Shown here: one piece after another, positions 56,353 through 64,000 of the stretch | How the letters are laid out: the number at the start of each line of letters is the position of its first letter | Numbering within the stretch: position 1 is the first letter of the stretch | DNA from: Lysobacter sp. Root916 | GTDB lineage: Bacteria > Pseudomonadota > Gammaproteobacteria > Xanthomonadales > Xanthomonadaceae | Direction: 5' to 3' | Assembly (NCBI RefSeq): GCF_001429785.1 | Contig: NZ_LMJF01000012.1 | Span: 453,741-517,740 of the forward strand | DNA length: 64,000 bases | The notes under the pieces: model-generated | Seen by the model: the letters and a program-made list of their open reading frames with translations, nothing else | What the model was told of the DNA's origin: nothing | Database searches by the model: none | Translations under genes and position numbers: made by a program

Positions 56353-57293
56353 ACTCGACGTTTTCGCATACGCCGCCGGCCGCTGCGCCGCGCCATCTGT
56401 TGACCCTGGACGGAATCTCGCACGAGGCTCTGACCGCGCTGCTAATCCGCGCCCAGGCCTTCGCCGAAGGCCACTACGACCGCCGCGCGCTGGACGGGCT
56501 GGCGGTGTGCACGCTGTTCTTCGAGCCGTCCACGCGCACGCGCATGAGCTTCCAGCTCGCGGCCCAGCGCCTGGGCGCGCACACGATCAACTTCGATGCC
56601 TCGACCTCGTCCACGCGCAAGGGCGAGACCGCGCTGGACACGCTCAAGAATCTGGAAGCCATGGGCGTGCGCGGCTTCGTGATCCGCCATCACGAGGACG
56701 GCGCGGTCGCGGCGCTGGCCGGGCACGCCAACCCCGGCACCAGCCTGGTCAACGCCGGCGACGGCCGCAGCGCGCACCCGACCCAGGGCCTGCTCGACAT
56801 GCTGACCCTGCGCCAGGCCAAGGGCACCGATTTCTCCGGCCTGCGCGTGCTGATCGTCGGCGACCTGCGCCATTCGCGGGTCGCGCGCTCGGACCTGCAC
56901 GCGCTGCGCGCGCTGGGCACCGGCGAAATCCGCGTCTGCGGCCCGGCCGCGCTGCTGCCCGACGCGGCGACCCTGCAGGGCTGCACGGTGTCGCACGATC
57001 TGGACGCCGCGCTGGAAGGCGTGGACGCGGTGATGATGCTGCGCCTGCAGCGCGAGCGCATGGAGGAGGGCCTGGTGGCGTCGCTGGAGGACTACCACCG
57101 CGATTACGGCCTCACCGCCGCGCGCCTCCAGCGCGCCGCCGCGGACGCGATCGTGATGCACCCCGGCCCGATCAATCGCGGCGTCGAAATCACCGACGAG
57201 GTCGCCGACGGCCCGCAGTCGCTGATCCTGACCCAGGTCGCCAACGGCGTCGCCGCGCGCATGGCCGTACTCGAAGCCCTGCTCAAGGGTTGA
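56349..57293 (+). CDS. pyrB: Aspartate carbamoyltransferase catalytic subunit
   Basis: 314 residues from ATG at 56349. Carbamoyl-phosphate motif FFEPSTRTRMSFQLA, the HPTQGLLDMLTLRQ and HPGPINRGVEI motifs, giving the normal length (about 310). It makes carbamoyl aspartate in pyrimidine synthesis. No pyrI or pyrC follows; a PhnA-type gene lies 50 bp downstream. Confidence 0.97.
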   Translation: MNSTFSHTPPAAAPRHLLTLDGISHEALTALLIRAQAFAEGHYDRRALDGLAVCTLFFEPSTRTRMSFQLAAQRLGAHTINFDASTSSTRKGETALDTLKNLEAMGVRGFVIRHHEDGAVAALAGHANPGTSLVNAGDGRSAHPTQGLLDMLTLRQAKGTDFSGLRVLIVGDLRHSRVARSDLHALRALGTGEIRVCGPAALLPDAATLQGCTVSHDLDAALEGVDAVMMLRLQRERMEEGLVASLEDYHRDYGLTAARLQRAAADAIVMHPGPINRGVEITDEVADGPQSLILTQVANGVAARMAVLEALLKG

Positions 57294-57342
57294 ACCCATC
57301 ACCAGCCGCGACGCCCTCGGCGCCGGCTAAGGACACCGACGC

Positions 57343-57555
57343 ATGATCGTGAAAGACAGCAATGGCACCGCGCTCGCCGACGGCGACTCGGTGTTGGTGA
57401 TCAAGGACCTGAAGGTCAAGGGCACCTCGGTGACGCTCAAGCGCGGCACCCTGTGCAAGAACATTCGCCTCACCGACGACGAAGAGCTGATCGAGTGCAA
57501 CGTCGAGAAGGTCAAGGGACTGGTGCTGCGCACCGAGTTTCTGAAGAAGGCTTGA
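57343..57555 (+). CDS. PhnA-like domain protein (YjdM C-terminal type)
   Basis: 70 residues. VKDSNGTALADGDSVLVIKDLKVKG is the PhnA/YjdM C-terminal domain, and LKRGTLCKNIRLTDD follows. The zinc-ribbon N-terminus of full YjdM is absent, as in many short PhnA-domain proteins. Its function is unknown. Ends beside a long inverted repeat. Confidence 0.9.
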   Translation: MIVKDSNGTALADGDSVLVIKDLKVKGTSVTLKRGTLCKNIRLTDDEELIECNVEKVKGLVLRTEFLKKA

Positions 57556-57590
57556 GCGGGTAGAAGCGAATCCCGCCTAATAGCGGGTAG

Positions 57591-57755
57591 AGCAAATCCC
57601 CCTCAATCCCCCTTTTTCAAAGGGGGAGGAAGCGTATGGCTGACCGGTCCCAGCGTACGCTTGTCTTCTTTTTTGAATAAGGAAGCAAGCTCAACAAGGC
57701 GCATCGCGCCCCGCTTGTCTTCCCCCTTTGAAAGGGGGATTGAGGGGGATTTGCT
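57591..57755. repeat. Long imperfect inverted repeat (extragenic element)
   Basis: Left arm 57591-57630 (AGCAAATCCCCCTCAATCC region) and right arm 57720-57755 are complementary except for a two-base indel, around about 90 bp. Each arm itself contains a CCCCCTTT...AAAGGGGG hairpin. The element sits between the PhnA-like gene and the esterase. Minus-strand frames across it give only repetitive peptides. Confidence 0.8.
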
Positions 57756-57781
57756 GTTGCTGTTGCTCCGAGCCTTCCGCC

Positions 57782-58588
57782 TCAGTGCCGCCGCTGCTGC
57801 CACAGCCAAGACCACAGCGCGTCGCCGGCATACGCCGGATCCCAGGCGTTATGCGCGACGCCCGCGAACTCGGTGTAGCGCACGTCGCCGCCGGCCTGCT
57901 TGAGCGCCTCGGCCATGCGCCGCGACTGCTGCACCGGTACCGACTCGTCGCGGTCGCCGTGGAAGATCCAGGTCGGCAGGCGGTGCAGGCGCTGGGCCGC
58001 GATCGCGAACGGGTCGTCGTCGGTGGCCACGCCGCGCACGTACAGATCGCCCAGTGCGCCGGGTGCGGTCACGCCGCCGCAGATCGGCACCAGCGCGGCG
58101 AAGCGGTCGGGTTGCAGCAGCGCCAGTTCGTAGACGCCGTAGCCGCCGCGCGACAGCCCGGTCAGCGCGACCCGGTCCGGGTCGCCGTCGAACTCGCGCA
58201 TCGCCGCATCCAGCGCCGCCAGCGCCATGCGCGCGGTGCCGTCGGTCCAGGATTCGTCGGCGGGCGACTGCGGGAACACCGCGATCGCGGGGAACTCGTC
58301 CTGGACGCGGCGGATGTGCGGCGCCAGGCCCACCGCGAGCTGACGCTGGTTGTCGTCGCCGCGCTCGCCCGAGCCGTGCAGGAACAGCAGCACCGGCGGA
58401 TGCCGGCCGCCGGCCGCGCGCGCGGGCACGAACACTTGATAGCGATAGGTCTTGCCGTCCAGGTCCAGGCTGCGTTCGACGAAGGCCCCGTGTTCGCGGG
58501 CCGCGGGCGTGTGCGTGCAGGAGGCCGCGATCATCACGGCCAACGGCAGCAGGATCGCCCACAGGCGAACGGTAACGGGTCGCAGCAT
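57782..58588 (-). CDS. Lipoprotein esterase / prolyl-oligopeptidase-like alpha/beta hydrolase
   Basis: 268 residues from ATG at 58588; the frame extends 31 codons further without family similarity. Lipoprotein signal with lipobox ending MIAASC, then a LPHB-depolymerase-like fold: LLFLHGSGERGDDNQ near the oxyanion hole, nucleophile in LTGLSRGGYGVYE, Asp in FHGDRDESVP and His in GVAHNAWD. Members hydrolyse esters or short peptides in the envelope. Substrate unknown. A dense inverted repeat borders its 3' end. Confidence 0.88.
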   Translation of the reverse strand: MLRPVTVRLWAILLPLAVMIAASCTHTPAAREHGAFVERSLDLDGKTYRYQVFVPARAAGGRHPPVLLFLHGSGERGDDNQRQLAVGLAPHIRRVQDEFPAIAVFPQSPADESWTDGTARMALAALDAAMREFDGDPDRVALTGLSRGGYGVYELALLQPDRFAALVPICGGVTAPGALGDLYVRGVATDDDPFAIAAQRLHRLPTWIFHGDRDESVPVQQSRRMAEALKQAGGDVRYTEFAGVAHNAWDPAYAGDALWSWLWQQRRH

Positions 58589-58775
58589 CGTGCTGTCCAC
58601 GGCATCCTTGTTGATCGCATCATTCCGTGCGATTTCAGCGCTGTCCATGCGCGATCCTGCGATTTGTCGCGACCGCCACATTGGGAAAAGTCGTTGTTCA
58701 CGTTCGTGGATCCCGTTCAGCGAGCGCGGTGATGCGCAGCACGATCCACGTGTGCGCCGCTGCGTCCGGGCGCGC

Positions 58776-60137
58776 TCAGCGCAGCAGGATCAACGTGGCC
58801 AGGCCGAGGAAGCTCAGGAAGCCCATCACGTCGGTCAGCGTGGTCAACACCACGCCGCCGGCCAGGGCCGGGTCGAAGCCCAGGCGCTTGAGCGTGACCG
58901 GCACCAGCACGCCGCCGGCCGCGGCGGTGAGCAGGTTGATCGTGAGCGCGGCGCCGATCACCAGCGACAGACCGGGCTGGCGGAACCACAGCAGCACGAT
59001 CAGGCCCAGGCCGATGCCCAGCACCACGCCGTTGATCAGCGCGACCGACAGCTCCTTGCGCAGCAGCACGCCGACGTTGGACGCGCCGATCTGGCCCAGG
59101 GCCAGGCCGCGGATCATCAGCGCCAGCACCTGGGTACCGGCGTTGCCGCCCATGCCGGCGACGATCGGCATCAGCGCCGCCAACGCGACCAGCTTGGCGA
59201 TGGAGTCCTCGAACTGGCCGACCACGCTGGCGGCCAGGAAGGCGGTGCACAGGTTCACGCTGAGCCAGATCAGGCGGCGCCGGAACGCGCGCCGGACCGG
59301 GCTGAACAAGTCCTCGTCCTCGTCCAGGCCGGCCGCGCTCAAGGCCTGGTGCTCGGCCTGGTCGCGGATGATGTCGACCACGTCGTCGATGGTGATGCGG
59401 CCGAGCAGGATGTTGTTGTCGTCAACGACCGGGGCGCTGATCCAGTCGTGGTCGGAGAACTGGCGCGCGACTTCGCTGTCGGTCTCGGTCACGTCGATCG
59501 CCGGCTGCTCGTCGTCGATCAGCTCGTTGATCGGCGTGCCGGGCTCGTGGGTGAGCAGGGCGGCCAGGGCGATCCGGCCCAGATACTGGTGGCGGCGGCT
59601 GACCACGTACAGGTGGTCGGTGTGTTCGGGCAGCTCGCCGCGCAGGCGCAGGTAGCGCAGCACCACGTCGATGGTGGTGTCGGCGCGCACCGTCACCACG
59701 TCCGGATTCATCAGGCGGCCGGCGGTGTCCTCCGCGTACGACAGCACCTGCTCCAGGCGCTCGCGGTTCTCGCGATCCATCGACTTGAGGACTTCGTCGA
59801 TGACCGTGTCGGGCAGATCCTCGACCAGATCGGCGAGGTCGTCGATGTCGAGGTCCTCGACCGCGGCTACGATCTCGTCGGTGTCCATGTCCGCCAGCAG
59901 GCTTTCGCGCACTTCGTCGCCGACGTGGACCAGCACCTCGCCGTCGTCCTCGGGATCGACCAGGCCCCAGACCACGACGCGCTTGCCGGGCGGCAGCGAT
60001 TCGAGCAGGTTGCCGATCTCGGCGGGCGAAAGGGTGTTGACCAGACGCCGGACCGGCCCCAGACGACCGCTGTCGAGCGCGTCGGAAAGCAGTCGCAGCT
60101 GACGTGCGGTCTTGTCGTGGCGGACGGCTTCGGCCAT
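58776..60137 (-). CDS. mgtE: Magnesium transporter MgtE
   Basis: 453 residues from ATG at 60137 (GGAA upstream); the frame begins at 60167. N-terminal regulatory domain (VRRLVNTLSPAEIGNLLESL), CBS pair (about 130-250), and the C-terminal membrane part with five spans and the pore motif region GIGLGLIVLLW. It imports Mg2+ and closes when cytosolic Mg2+ rises. It is on the same strand as the PTS genes but separated by the DUF4189 gene on the other strand. No Mg riboswitch is visible. Confidence 0.95.
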   Translation of the reverse strand: MAEAVRHDKTARQLRLLSDALDSGRLGPVRRLVNTLSPAEIGNLLESLPPGKRVVVWGLVDPEDDGEVLVHVGDEVRESLLADMDTDEIVAAVEDLDIDDLADLVEDLPDTVIDEVLKSMDRENRERLEQVLSYAEDTAGRLMNPDVVTVRADTTIDVVLRYLRLRGELPEHTDHLYVVSRRHQYLGRIALAALLTHEPGTPINELIDDEQPAIDVTETDSEVARQFSDHDWISAPVVDDNNILLGRITIDDVVDIIRDQAEHQALSAAGLDEDEDLFSPVRRAFRRRLIWLSVNLCTAFLAASVVGQFEDSIAKLVALAALMPIVAGMGGNAGTQVLALMIRGLALGQIGASNVGVLLRKELSVALINGVVLGIGLGLIVLLWFRQPGLSLVIGAALTINLLTAAAGGVLVPVTLKRLGFDPALAGGVVLTTLTDVMGFLSFLGLATLILLR

Positions 60138-60452
60138 GCGGTACTTCCGTTGGCGCGTCGCGGCCACGAGGGCGGCGACTGGGTTAGGCGTTCATGCGGT
60201 CATTATCGCCCGCGGCGGCGGCAAAGCCCAGAGAAATCGGCTTGCCGACGCGACAGCGTGGCCTACGCCGTATCGCCGGACGCATCCAGGCACGCGCATG
60301 CCTGCGCGTGCGCGACCGGCCCGCCGCAAATTCGGCGGACAGTCCGGTGGCGCATTCGAACGGCGCGCGCGTGCCGGCGACAATGGCGGGGCGCGCACTC
60401 GCGTATTCGACGCGAGTGCGGACCGCAGCGGGCCAGCCCGGGGGAAACGAAG
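60138..60452. other. Divergent intergenic region between mgtE and the DUF4189 gene
   Basis: 315 bp with no gene. It contains a perfect hairpin (60394-60420) near the DUF4189 start and GC-rich inverted bits around 60290-60320. Probable promoters for both genes lie here but cannot be pinned down. Confidence 0.45.
60394..60420. promoter_or_regulatory. 11-bp perfect hairpin upstream of the DUF4189 gene
   Basis: CGCACTCGCGT (60394-60404), loop ATTCG, ACGCGAGTGCG (60410-60420). It lies 33 bp upstream of the ATG, inside what would be the 5' leader. Could be a dimer-binding operator or an RNA stem. Confidence 0.4.
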
Positions 60453-61010
60453 ATGAACATCAGAACGTGGGCCCTGATCGGCCTGCTGCTGGCCGCCGGC
60501 GGCGCGCGCGCCGAGCAGGGCTGCCCGGACGGACTCTATCCCGGCGGCAGTTCGGCCGGACAGTTGTGCATCCCGCTGCCGGGCTACGGCATCAACGGCG
60601 GCAACAAACCCGCGCAGTCGGCCCCCGACGGCGATCCGCAGGCGATCAAACACGAGTACAAGGCCTGGGCCGCGATCGCCCACGATCCGGTCAAGCGCAG
60701 CCTGGGCATGGCCGGACAGGACAACGGCATCAGCGAACGCAAGGAAGCCGAGCGGGGCGCGATCGAGGCCTGCCGCGCCAACGGCGGCGGCGCCGACTGC
60801 AAGGTCCTGCTCGCCTATCGCGCCGAGTGCGCGGCGATCGCGGTGGGCATGGGGCCGGACGGCAACGCCAGCCTGTTCGCCGACAAGGGCCGCAGCGAGG
60901 AGCAGGCGCTGGCGACGGCGCTGGCGCGCTGCGGCAAGGGCGCGCAGATGTGTCAGAAGATCAGCAGCAACTGCGTGACCGGCAGCTTCTACTTCGACGG
61001 CTGGAAGTAG
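60453..61010 (+). CDS. Exported DUF4189 protein
   Basis: 185 residues from ATG at 60453. Signal peptide (IRTWALIGLLLAAGGARA); mature start EQGCPDGLYPGGSSAG. The C-terminal half has the DUF4189 pattern (AWAAIAHDPVKRSLGMAGQ; YRAECAAIAVGMG; ADKGRSEEQALATAL) with paired cysteines (EACRANGGGADC, GKGAQMCQKISSNC). Secreted, function unknown. Convergent with ptsI. Confidence 0.88.
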   Translation: MNIRTWALIGLLLAAGGARAEQGCPDGLYPGGSSAGQLCIPLPGYGINGGNKPAQSAPDGDPQAIKHEYKAWAAIAHDPVKRSLGMAGQDNGISERKEAERGAIEACRANGGGADCKVLLAYRAECAAIAVGMGPDGNASLFADKGRSEEQALATALARCGKGAQMCQKISSNCVTGSFYFDGWK

Positions 61011-61031
61011 ACCGGCCGTCGCCGCCGCGCT

Positions 61032-62744
61032 TCAGTTCGCGCGCAACCAGGCCTCGATCGCCTTGCGGTCGCGCGCACGCAGCAACGCCGGCGCGCGCGC
61101 GCGCAGCGCACCCAGGTCCATGCCGCGGATCGCGCGCCGCAGCTCCAGCAGGGTCGCCGGGTGCAGGCTGAATTCCTCCAGCCCCAGGGCCAGCAGCAGC
61201 GGCGCGAAGGCCGGGTCGCCGGCCATCTCGCCGCACACCGCCACCGATTTTCCGCGCGCGCGCGCCAGCCGGATCACGTCGCGGATCAGGCGTAGCACGG
61301 CCGGGTGCAGCGGCGTATAGAGCTCGCCCAGGGCCTCGTTGTTGCGATCGGCGGCGAGCAGGTACTGGATCAGGTCGTTGGTGCCGATCGACAGGAAGTC
61401 GATCGCGCCGATGAAGCTGGGCAGGGCGATCGCGGCCGCGGGCACTTCGATCATCGCGCCCAGGGGCACGTGTTCGGCGATCTCATGGCCCTCGTGGCGC
61501 AGATCGGCGGCGACCTGGTCGAGCATGCGCTTGACCCGCCGGATCTCCTCGCGCGAGCTCACCATCGGCACCAGCACGCGCAGCGGACCGTAGCCGGAGG
61601 CGCGCAGCAGCGCGCGCAACTGGGTTTCGAGCAGGCCGTCGCGCGCCAGCGACAGGCGCACGCCGCGCAGGCCCAGGGCCGGATTGGGTTCGTCGCGCAA
61701 GGCCAGGCCGGTGCGATCGGCCTTGTCCGCGCCCAGATCCAGGGTGCGGATGGTGACCGAACGGCCGGTCATGCCCAGCACCACGTCGCGGTAGGCGCGG
61801 AATTGTTCTTCCTCGGTCGGCAGTTCGTTGCGCTGCAGGAACAGGAATTCGGTGCGGTACAGGCCGACGCCGGCCGCGCCCAGGGCATGCGCCTCGGCCA
61901 CGTCCTCGCGCGATTCGGCGTTGGCGTAGAGCTTGATGTCGACGCCGTCGGTCGTGCGTGTGGGCTCGCGGCGCAGGCGGTGCAGCTGCTTGCGCTCGCG
62001 CGCGTGCTCGCGCACCCGGCTGCGGTGCGCGCGCAGGTCGTCGGCGTTGGGTTCCAGGATCACCGTGCCGCTGCTGCCGTCCACGGTCAGCGCGTCGCCG
62101 TCGTTGATCTTGAGCAGGGCCTGCGCGGCGCCGACCACCAGCGGCAGGTGCAGGCTGCGCGCCAGGATGGCGCTGTGCGAGAGCGCGCTGCCGGCGGAGG
62201 TCACGATCGCCAGCACGCCCTGGGTCTGCAGCTGCGCCAGTTCGGCCGGGGCGACGTTGTCGGTGATCAGGATCTCGCCGGCCACGCCCTGCATCTCGCC
62301 GGCGCGGCGGTGCAGGGCGGCGTGGATGCGGCCGATGACCTGGTCGATGTCGTCGACGCGGCTGCGGAAGTAGGCGTCGTCCATGGCCTCGAACACCGAG
62401 GCGATGCGGTCGCGCTGCAGGCGCAGGGCGTAGTCGGCGGCGTAGCGGCCGGTGCGGATCAGCTCGTCCAGGCCGTGCAGCAGTTCGGGGTCGTCCAGCA
62501 GCAGGGTGTGCAGGTCGAGGAACTCGCCGACCTCGTGCGCGAGCGCGCCGTGCAGGCGTTCGCGCAGGGCATGCATTTCCCCGCGCACGGTCTCGATGGC
62601 GGCGTGCAGGCGCGCCAGTTCGGCCTCGACCTGTGCCGGCGAGATCCGTTCCTCGGCGACTTCCAGCGCGTGCGGCAGGCGGACCCGGGCACGGCCCAGC
62701 GCGCTGCCCCGCGATGCGCCATGTCCGAAGAACGCTTGCCTCAT
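61032..62744 (-). CDS. ptsI: Phosphoenolpyruvate-protein phosphotransferase (enzyme I)
   Basis: 570 residues. The phospho-histidine is His190 in GSALSHSAILAR. The PEP-binding barrel contains GIGLYRTEFLFLQR-like AAGVGLYRTEFLFLQRN and SIGTNDLIQYLLAADRNN. It takes phosphate from PEP and passes it to HPr (coded 29 bp upstream). Length and domain order match EI. No sugar-specific IIBC genes are in the window. Confidence 0.96.
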   Translation of the reverse strand: MRQAFFGHGASRGSALGRARVRLPHALEVAEERISPAQVEAELARLHAAIETVRGEMHALRERLHGALAHEVGEFLDLHTLLLDDPELLHGLDELIRTGRYAADYALRLQRDRIASVFEAMDDAYFRSRVDDIDQVIGRIHAALHRRAGEMQGVAGEILITDNVAPAELAQLQTQGVLAIVTSAGSALSHSAILARSLHLPLVVGAAQALLKINDGDALTVDGSSGTVILEPNADDLRAHRSRVREHARERKQLHRLRREPTRTTDGVDIKLYANAESREDVAEAHALGAAGVGLYRTEFLFLQRNELPTEEEQFRAYRDVVLGMTGRSVTIRTLDLGADKADRTGLALRDEPNPALGLRGVRLSLARDGLLETQLRALLRASGYGPLRVLVPMVSSREEIRRVKRMLDQVAADLRHEGHEIAEHVPLGAMIEVPAAAIALPSFIGAIDFLSIGTNDLIQYLLAADRNNEALGELYTPLHPAVLRLIRDVIRLARARGKSVAVCGEMAGDPAFAPLLLALGLEEFSLHPATLLELRRAIRGMDLGALRARAPALLRARDRKAIEAWLRAN

Positions 62745-62773
62745 CGAGTCTCTCTCATGGACGCGCCCTCAAC

Positions 62774-63043
62774 TCAGCTGTCTTCGTCGAAGCGGCGATC
62801 GAACAAGGCGATCACGGCATCGACCGCGGAGGTTTCGTCCTCGCCGTCCACGCGCAGCTTGACCGATGTGCCTTGGCCGGCGGCGAGCAGCATCACGCCC
62901 ATGATGCTCTTGGCGTTGACCTCGCGGCCCTTGGCGGTGAGGGTGGCGCTGCTGCGGAAGCCGGACAGCACCTGCACCAGCTTGGCGGTGGCGCGGGCGT
63001 GCAAGCCCAGTCGGTTGGAGACGGTCAGTTCGCGTTCGATCAT
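62774..63043 (-). CDS. ptsH: HPr phosphocarrier protein
   Basis: 89 residues. His15 in RLGLHARATA is phosphorylated by EI; Ser46 in NAKSIMGVM is the regulatory site targeted by HPr kinase. Both are present, so a HprK is expected elsewhere in the genome. It sits between EIIA and EI in the same operon. Confidence 0.96.
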   Translation of the reverse strand: MIERELTVSNRLGLHARATAKLVQVLSGFRSSATLTAKGREVNAKSIMGVMLLAAGQGTSVKLRVDGEDETSAVDAVIALFDRRFDEDS

Positions 63044-63104
63044 TGCGGGTTCCTCAAAATCCGTCTCGGTGTTGCGGTGTCGCGTTGCGGTCTGGGGTTG
63101 GACA

Positions 63105-63497
63105 TCAGGCCTCGTCGATGATCACGCCGTTGCGCGCTCCGGCCGCGGCGACCGCGGGGAGTTCGTCCAGGTCGAGGTCGGAATAGTTCAACACCCGCAG
63201 CAGCATCGGCAGGCTCAGCGCCGACACGCGGCGCACCGGCGTGCCCAGACGGGCGACGCGGGCGGCGAGGTTGCTGGGCGAGGCGCCATACAGATCGGTC
63301 AGCACCAGCACGCCCTGGCCGCCGTCGACGCGGCGCAGCGCGGCGCTGGCCATCGGCAGCAGCAGGTCGTGGTCGGCGTCGAACGGCACTTCCAGCGCTT
63401 CCAGTTTCAGCGGCAACGGCCGCATCAACCGGCTCGCGACCGCGACCAGCGCATTGCCGATGCCTTCGTGGGTGATGAGGAGGATGCCGACGCTCAT
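63105..63497 (-). CDS. PTS EIIA component, mannose type
   Basis: 130 residues. SVGILLITHEGIGNALVAVA has His10 as the phospho site, the mannose-class EIIA pattern. In relatives this EIIA, HPr and EI form a regulatory chain with no sugar transport. The gene starts the operon on the minus strand, 62 bp upstream of HPr. Confidence 0.94.
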   Translation of the reverse strand: MSVGILLITHEGIGNALVAVASRLMRPLPLKLEALEVPFDADHDLLLPMASAALRRVDGGQGVLVLTDLYGASPSNLAARVARLGTPVRRVSALSLPMLLRVLNYSDLDLDELPAVAAAGARNGVIIDEA

Positions 63498-63633
63498 GCG
63501 GCCAACTTAACAGACCGCGGTGACAGCCCGGAAGCGCCGGAAGCGCCGCGTTTGCGATTTTGCGAGGGCGGTTGGCGACGCTCGCGGCAAGGGCGGCCCG
63601 GAGGCCGCCCTTGCGGGATCGAGGGGCGGGCCC

Positions 63634-63906
63634 TCAGTGCGCCGGTGGCTGCTTGGCGTCGGTCTTGGCCTGGTCCGGCGGGGTCTGGTTGGAGCGGCCT
63701 TCGACCGGCGGCGGCACGCCGGTGTCGGTCGCCGGCGGCGCGGTATCGGCCGGCGGCGGTGCCGTGTCCGCGGGCGCTGCCGGCTCGGTGGTCGGCGGCG
63801 GCATTTCCCCGGCCGGCGGCTCGGGTTTGCTGCAGGCGGTCAACGCGGCGCCGGCCAGCAGGGCGCTCAAGGCCAGGGCCAGCGGGCGGTGGGCATGGGT
63901 GTTCAT
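63634..63906 (-). CDS. Small proline-rich lipoprotein
   Basis: 90 residues. Lipoprotein signal with lipobox LTAC (CSKPEPP), then a low-complexity tail of Pro/Ala/Thr/Asp repeats (APPPADTAPPATDTG). It is likely an envelope-attached spacer of unknown function. It lies upstream of the PTS genes on the same strand with a 136 bp gap. Confidence 0.8.
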   Translation of the reverse strand: MNTHAHRPLALALSALLAGAALTACSKPEPPAGEMPPPTTEPAAPADTAPPPADTAPPATDTGVPPPVEGRSNQTPPDQAKTDAKQPPAH

Positions 63907-63973
63907 GACGGTCTCCTAATGTCTGGGCCGGTTCGCGATCGCGCCGCGCGGCGCCGCGGTCGCGGCGTCCGGC

Positions 63974-64000
63974 TTACTTGCGCTTGTCGGTCTCGCGCTC
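63974..64000 (-). CDS. C-terminal end of a gene running off the window (last eight codons)
   Basis: Reading the minus strand from the edge gives codons for ERETDKRK followed by TAA (stop rc at 63974-63976). It is too short to name. It is listed only because an open frame ends here in good codon context. Confidence 0.35.
   Translation of the reverse strand, partial: ERETDKRK

Noticed and set aside
57603-57815. 70-residue minus-strand frame (PSIPLSKGEDKRG-type)
   Set aside because: It is a translation of the long inverted repeat.

Overview
The window is about 69-70 % GC by eye, densely coded on both strands, and looks like ordinary chromosome of a Xanthomonadaceae bacterium, most likely Lysobacter or a close relative. 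The signs are a TonB-dependent receptor, a secreted multidomain GH18 chitinase with a LacI-type operator, a SAM-I riboswitch in front of metX-metB-hom, linked mannose-type EIIA/HPr/EI genes with mgtE nearby, the pilT-pilU pair, an AAC(6')-Iz-like acetyltransferase next to pdxH, and intergenic repeats that read as LCGSGVSRDR-type junk peptides. I see no rRNA, tRNA, CRISPR array, insertion sequence or prophage.

Layout. 1-10.5 kb: the 5' end of a TonB receptor, an exported protein, hslO, mtgA, an arsenate reductase-like phosphatase, a polyprenyl-phosphate-type GT2, a CBS protein, an AsmA protein, a TrhA/PAQR membrane protein, a sulfotransferase plus Asp/Asn-hydroxylase pair and a small membrane protein. 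10.5-19 kb: prfC with a coupled ParB-like gene, an M23 peptidase plus phytase-like lipoprotein pair, then riboswitch-metX-metB-hom. 19-26.4 kb: chitinase, then a molybdenum hydroxylase operon (Tat-exported large subunit, 2Fe-2S subunit, triheme cytochrome c). 26.4-37.8 kb: small or poorly known genes, sdaA, a YceI-cytochrome b561-YceI operon and a 1193-aa hybrid sensor kinase. 37.8-46 kb: hemE, a WGR protein, a GlxA-type regulator divergent from a cysteine hydrolase, aroK-aroB, dodecin, a glycerate kinase-like gene, pdxH and AAC(6'). 46-52 kb: a BtuF-like binding protein, lipase plus foldase, proC and yggS. 52-58 kb: pilT, pilU, tag, then yqgE-ruvX-pyrB. 58-64 kb: an esterase lipoprotein, mgtE, a DUF4189 protein, EI-HPr-EIIA and a proline-rich lipoprotein.

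Cooperating sets: metX, metB and hom make cystathionine from aspartate semialdehyde under SAM control; aroK and aroB are successive-pathway shikimate genes; the lipase needs its foldase; EIIA, HPr and EI form a phosphorelay with no sugar permease in view; the molybdenum enzyme passes electrons through 2Fe-2S clusters to a membrane-anchored cytochrome c; YceI, b561 and YceI look like an envelope quinone or isoprenoid module. Many gene pairs overlap by 1-4 bases (ATGA, GTGA or TGATG), which implies translational coupling.

Nothing here is a clear-cut new defence or mobile system. The most unexplained items are the prfC-coupled ParB-like gene, the sulfotransferase/hydroxylase pair, the palindromic (REPIN-like) elements and hairpin cluster at 18.6-19.04 kb, and the heptamer repeat arrays placed at gene ends. 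All functional calls come from reading the translated sequence without database searches.
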